The notes beneath the pieces are model-generated. The model was not told the DNA's origin, made no database searches, and worked only from the letters and a program-made list of their open reading frames with translations. Below, in pieces: positions 4,841-7,179 of a DNA stretch of 7,179 nt (its first letter is position 1; each line of letters starts with the position of its first letter). The stretch comes from JAADCS01 sp964473735 (GTDB lineage Bacteria > Hydrothermota > Hydrothermia > LBFQ01): positions 1 through 7,179 of the forward strand of contig CAYYQD010000071.1 of the NCBI GenBank assembly GCA_964473735.1, in the 5' to 3' direction. A program made the position numbers and the translations under genes.

Positions 4841-7179
4841 ATGCTACCGTTCTGGGTGTCCATTAAGGCGTCCGCTATACCCTACGCCCGGGCGTACTCC
4901 CTGTACATGCGCACGAAGTCCTACTGGACGGGTAGGGTGTCCTTTTACTGGTTTTCGGAAGGAAAGGAGCCTATATCCTTCCATCTGAGGCCGGGGAAAA
5001 CCCCCGTTCTGAAGTTCAAAGTGAAGCACTCCGACAGGCCCAGACCCTCCGGTAGGTACTCCCCACAGTCCTACTCCTACGGCGAATCCGAGAGACAGGT
5101 AAAGGCCGTCAGGGCGGACACCCTGCACTCCATGGGAATAACCGGCAAGGGGGTAAAGATAGGGATATTTGATACGGGGTTTGACTTAGGACACCCCGCC
5201 CTCTTCGGCGTAAAGGTGGGGGGGCAGATGGACTTCAACAGCGGGGACCATCTCATGCTTGAGGACCTTGAAATCCCCGTACCCGTAACGATACCTTTCT
5301 ACATACAATCCTACGACTGCCACCGCCTCTCTACGGCCACGGTATGCGTTTATGCCGGGGCGGACGAGAAGGCCCTTCAAGGGGTAAATACCCACGCGTG
5401 GAACCTCTACCTCTACGTACTGAACGACGATAGCACGTGGTCCCTGAAGAACGTCCAGATGGGGTACGAGTACAACCCATCCCTCGCCCAATTAGGGGAC
5501 ACCCTATTTCTGGTATGGACATCCGGCTTCGGAAGTCTGAAGCTGGGCGTCGTGGATACGGCGGCAGATACGCTACGGTTTATTAGAACAATATCTGGCT
5601 ACCAGATGGCCGTTATAGATACCCTACCCGACACCCTAACCTTCGGGGCCTTCACCGGCGACAGCGTGAAATTGTGCTATTACGATAGATCAACAACCGA
5701 CCTCTCCTGCTGGGCCTCCCACCCCTCCCCCCGCATCTCCGGTATGTACCTCAGGGGGGATACCTTACTGTTCTCGGACGGGGATACCGTCTATATGATG
5801 ACCCGTGGGGGTGCCGTATCCCTGTTCCCCGGCTTCAACCCGGTCTATGCCGAAGGTAAGGTGGCTTACATAAGGAACGACTCCGCCTTCGTTGGGGGCA
5901 GGTTCATAACCAGAGTACCCATGCTAAACGACGTAGCCTTCAACGGCAGTAAAGTGGCCGTTCCCTCCCTTGACAGGGTGGAAGTATACGACACCTCGGG
6001 CAACCTCCTTGGCACCTACGGATGGACCTCGTGCGATATGCCCTCTTTCTTGGGGGACAGGTTGGTATTCAGGGCGAGAGGGGACACGATAGCGGAGGCC
6101 CCGAAGTACGGGGTGGGATACTACCACGGTACCCGGGTCCTCTCCGTACTGGCCGGGTACGTTGAAGGGAGGCTGATAGGAGTGGCTCCGGGGGCAACGT
6201 ACTACTTAGCAAAAACCGAAAAAGTTAGCCGTACGGATACAGCGGCCACGTGGGAGAACACCGTTGAAGAGGACTTCTTAGTTTCGGCCCTTGAGTGGGC
6301 GGCCAGAAAGGGGGTGCAGATAGCCAACATAAGCCTGGGCTACGGTGCGGATTTGGGATATACGAAGGACATGATGGACGGGAATACGGCCGTATCCTCC
6401 CGGGCCGTGTCTCAAGCCCTGAAGAGGGGGCTCCTGGTGGTGGCGGCCATGGGGAACGTCGGGAACAGGCCGCTACCCGACCCTTTGGTGGGGGACACCA
6501 CCCTGACCGCACCCGCCGACGCCCACGATATGGTGGCCGTTAGCGGAATAATATGGGACTCCGTATCCGGAAGGTGGCTACCGGCGAACAGGTCCTCCTT
6601 CGGACCCTCCGCGGACGGCAGGGTCAAACCGGAGGTAGCCGCTCCATTCACCGTGGTAGCCATAGACGACTCCTTCTCGTTAGTTAGCGTCTCCGGTACG
6701 TCCTACTCCACCCCGCTTACGGTCGGGGCCCTTGCTCTGGCCCTTGAGGTCCATCCGTCGTGGGACGTGGCCAAACTCCGACGGAAGCTCCTTGAGACGG
6801 CCTCCCAGCTCCCCGGATACCCTACCCCCAACTACCTCACGGGCTACGGCGTACCCGACGCCTACGCCATGGCCACGGCCGAACCCTTTGAAGTCTCCCC
6901 ACCTTCCCCTAAGATGAGGGTAAGGCTCGTCTATCCCAACCCCTACTCAAGGAGCCGTCACCGGAAGATAACCTTCGTGGTCACCAGCCCCTATCCGGCC
7001 GACTTCGTTAGGTTCCGGATATACTCCCCCTCCGGCCATCTCGTAAAGGAGGAGGAGGTACGTAAGAACCTCAGCGTAGGTGAGACCGAATTCAGCCTGT
7101 CCATATCCGACCTGCCCGAGGGGCTCTACTTCGTGGTCGTGATGACGGAGAGGGGGACGGCCAGCGGTAAGTTCGTGGT
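4841..7179 (+). CDS. Subtilisin-like S8 peptidase with T9SS-type C-terminal domain (3' end outside window)
   Basis: 779 complete codons with no stop in the window. Order of parts: N-terminal region (1-95); GVKIGIFDTGFDLGHPAL with catalytic Asp111; an insertion of about 285 residues (about 137-420); YYHGTRVLSVLAG with catalytic His429, followed by GVAPGA; SALEWAARKGVQIANISLGY; VVAAMGN with oxyanion-hole Asn539; SSFGPSADGRVKPEVAAP; and VSGTSYSTP with catalytic Ser621. All four active-site residues are present, so it should be an active serine protease. From about residue 695 comes LVYPNPYS and a beta-sandwich with IYSPSGHLVK and LPEGLYFVVV, the pattern of T9SS sorting domains; the window ends at KFVV, probably within a few residues of the true end. 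The ATG at 4841 is chosen because a TATAAT ends 7 bases before it. An ATG at 4784 is in frame but lies upstream of the promoter. The N-terminus (MLPFWVSIKASAIP) is a poor signal peptide. Likely secreted and surface-attached. Confidence 0.92.
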   Translation, partial: MLPFWVSIKASAIPYARAYSLYMRTKSYWTGRVSFYWFSEGKEPISFHLRPGKTPVLKFKVKHSDRPRPSGRYSPQSYSYGESERQVKAVRADTLHSMGITGKGVKIGIFDTGFDLGHPALFGVKVGGQMDFNSGDHLMLEDLEIPVPVTIPFYIQSYDCHRLSTATVCVYAGADEKALQGVNTHAWNLYLYVLNDDSTWSLKNVQMGYEYNPSLAQLGDTLFLVWTSGFGSLKLGVVDTAADTLRFIRTISGYQMAVIDTLPDTLTFGAFTGDSVKLCYYDRSTTDLSCWASHPSPRISGMYLRGDTLLFSDGDTVYMMTRGGAVSLFPGFNPVYAEGKVAYIRNDSAFVGGRFITRVPMLNDVAFNGSKVAVPSLDRVEVYDTSGNLLGTYGWTSCDMPSFLGDRLVFRARGDTIAEAPKYGVGYYHGTRVLSVLAGYVEGRLIGVAPGATYYLAKTEKVSRTDTAATWENTVEEDFLVSALEWAARKGVQIANISLGYGADLGYTKDMMDGNTAVSSRAVSQALKRGLLVVAAMGNVGNRPLPDPLVGDTTLTAPADAHDMVAVSGIIWDSVSGRWLPANRSSFGPSADGRVKPEVAAPFTVVAIDDSFSLVSVSGTSYSTPLTVGALALALEVHPSWDVAKLRRKLLETASQLPGYPTPNYLTGYGVPDAYAMATAEPFEVSPPSPKMRVRLVYPNPYSRSRHRKITFVVTSPYPADFVRFRIYSPSGHLVKEEEVRKNLSVGETEFSLSISDLPEGLYFVVVMTERGTASGKFV
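5249..6100 (+). other. Beta-propeller-like insertion in the S8 protease domain
   Basis: This part of the protease gene codes for about 285 residues between QMDFNSGD and YGVGYYHGT, where relatives usually have a few tens of residues. It shows a recurring pattern of a strand, then GD or EGK, a hydrophobic strand and a polar turn: LGDTLFLVW, TGDSVKLCYYD, RGDTLLFSDGDTVYMM, EGKVAYIRND, NGSKVAVPSLDRVEVYDTSG, LGDRLVFRARGDT. About six or seven such units can be drawn, each roughly 30-50 residues. This resembles the blades of a WD40/Kelch/YncE-type beta-propeller; the exact fold is inference. Its codon use looks like that of the rest of the gene. Confidence 0.7.
6917..7179 (+). other. T9SS-type C-terminal sorting domain (end missing)
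   Basis: Residues about 693-779 of the protease carry the hallmarks of type A T9SS C-terminal domains: a YPNP motif near the start, a central RFRIYSPSGHLV strand-turn-strand, a DLPEGLYFVVV strand and a final lysine-led strand (GKFVV). In known T9SS bacteria this domain directs passage through the outer membrane and is then cut off or linked to surface glycan. It is the only T9SS-linked feature clearly visible in the window. Confidence 0.75.

Noticed and set aside
5582..5594. ATTAGAACAATAT, identical to 13 bases at 66-78
   Set aside because: It is inside protease coding sequence and a 13-base match is expected by chance at about this rate in a 7 kb window.
4844..6663. Several minus-strand open frames inside the protease gene
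   Set aside because: They are Pro/Arg/Gly-rich antisense shadows of a gene with clear catalytic motifs.

Overview
The window (7179 bases) looks like chromosomal DNA of a Gram-negative bacterium, probably thermophilic and related to the Fibrobacterota-Chlorobi-Bacteroidota side of the tree. A candidate phylum such as WOR-3/Stahlbacteria or Hydrothermae would fit. The clues are a secreted subtilisin-like protease with a type IX secretion (T9SS)-style C-terminal domain, a predicted outer-membrane beta-barrel, a Wza-like polysaccharide export protein, and codon use rich in AGG/AGA (Arg) and ATA (Ile). The taxonomic placement is inference; there is no rRNA or marker gene here.

Layout. Positions 1-115 are a regulatory stretch with a near-perfect palindrome and a -10 box. 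Positions 116-856 (+) encode a small beta-barrel protein, and a related palindrome follows its stop codon. Positions 2663-950 (-) form a tight three-gene operon: PspA/IM30, then a YbjN-like protein, then LemA, with gaps of 3 and 1 bases. Positions 2664-2954 are a divergent intergenic region that holds a 170-base island of about 15% GC. Positions 2955-3722 (+) encode a NodB-type polysaccharide deacetylase, whose 3' end overlaps by 32 bases the convergent gene at 4785-3691 (-) for an SLBB/Poly_export protein. Two back-to-back promoters at 4794-4836 drive the SLBB gene leftward and, rightward, a large S8 protease gene (4841 to beyond 7179) that leaves the window just before its expected end.

How the genes fit together. 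All seven products plausibly act at or on the cell envelope: membrane-stress response (PspA, LemA, possibly the YbjN-like protein), glycan modification and export (deacetylase, SLBB protein), and the outer membrane or surface (beta-barrel, T9SS-type protease). No mobile elements, RNA genes or CRISPR arrays were seen.

Three things stand out. (1) The S8 protease carries an insertion of about 285 residues between its catalytic Asp and His motifs that reads like a beta-propeller. (2) All five transcription-unit first genes lack a Shine-Dalgarno sequence and have a -10 box 7-11 bases before the start codon, implying leaderless mRNAs, whereas the second gene of the operon has a strong Shine-Dalgarno sequence and the third a weaker one. 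(3) The divergent SLBB/protease promoters form a perfect 10-base inverted repeat with the two -10 hexamers in its arms.
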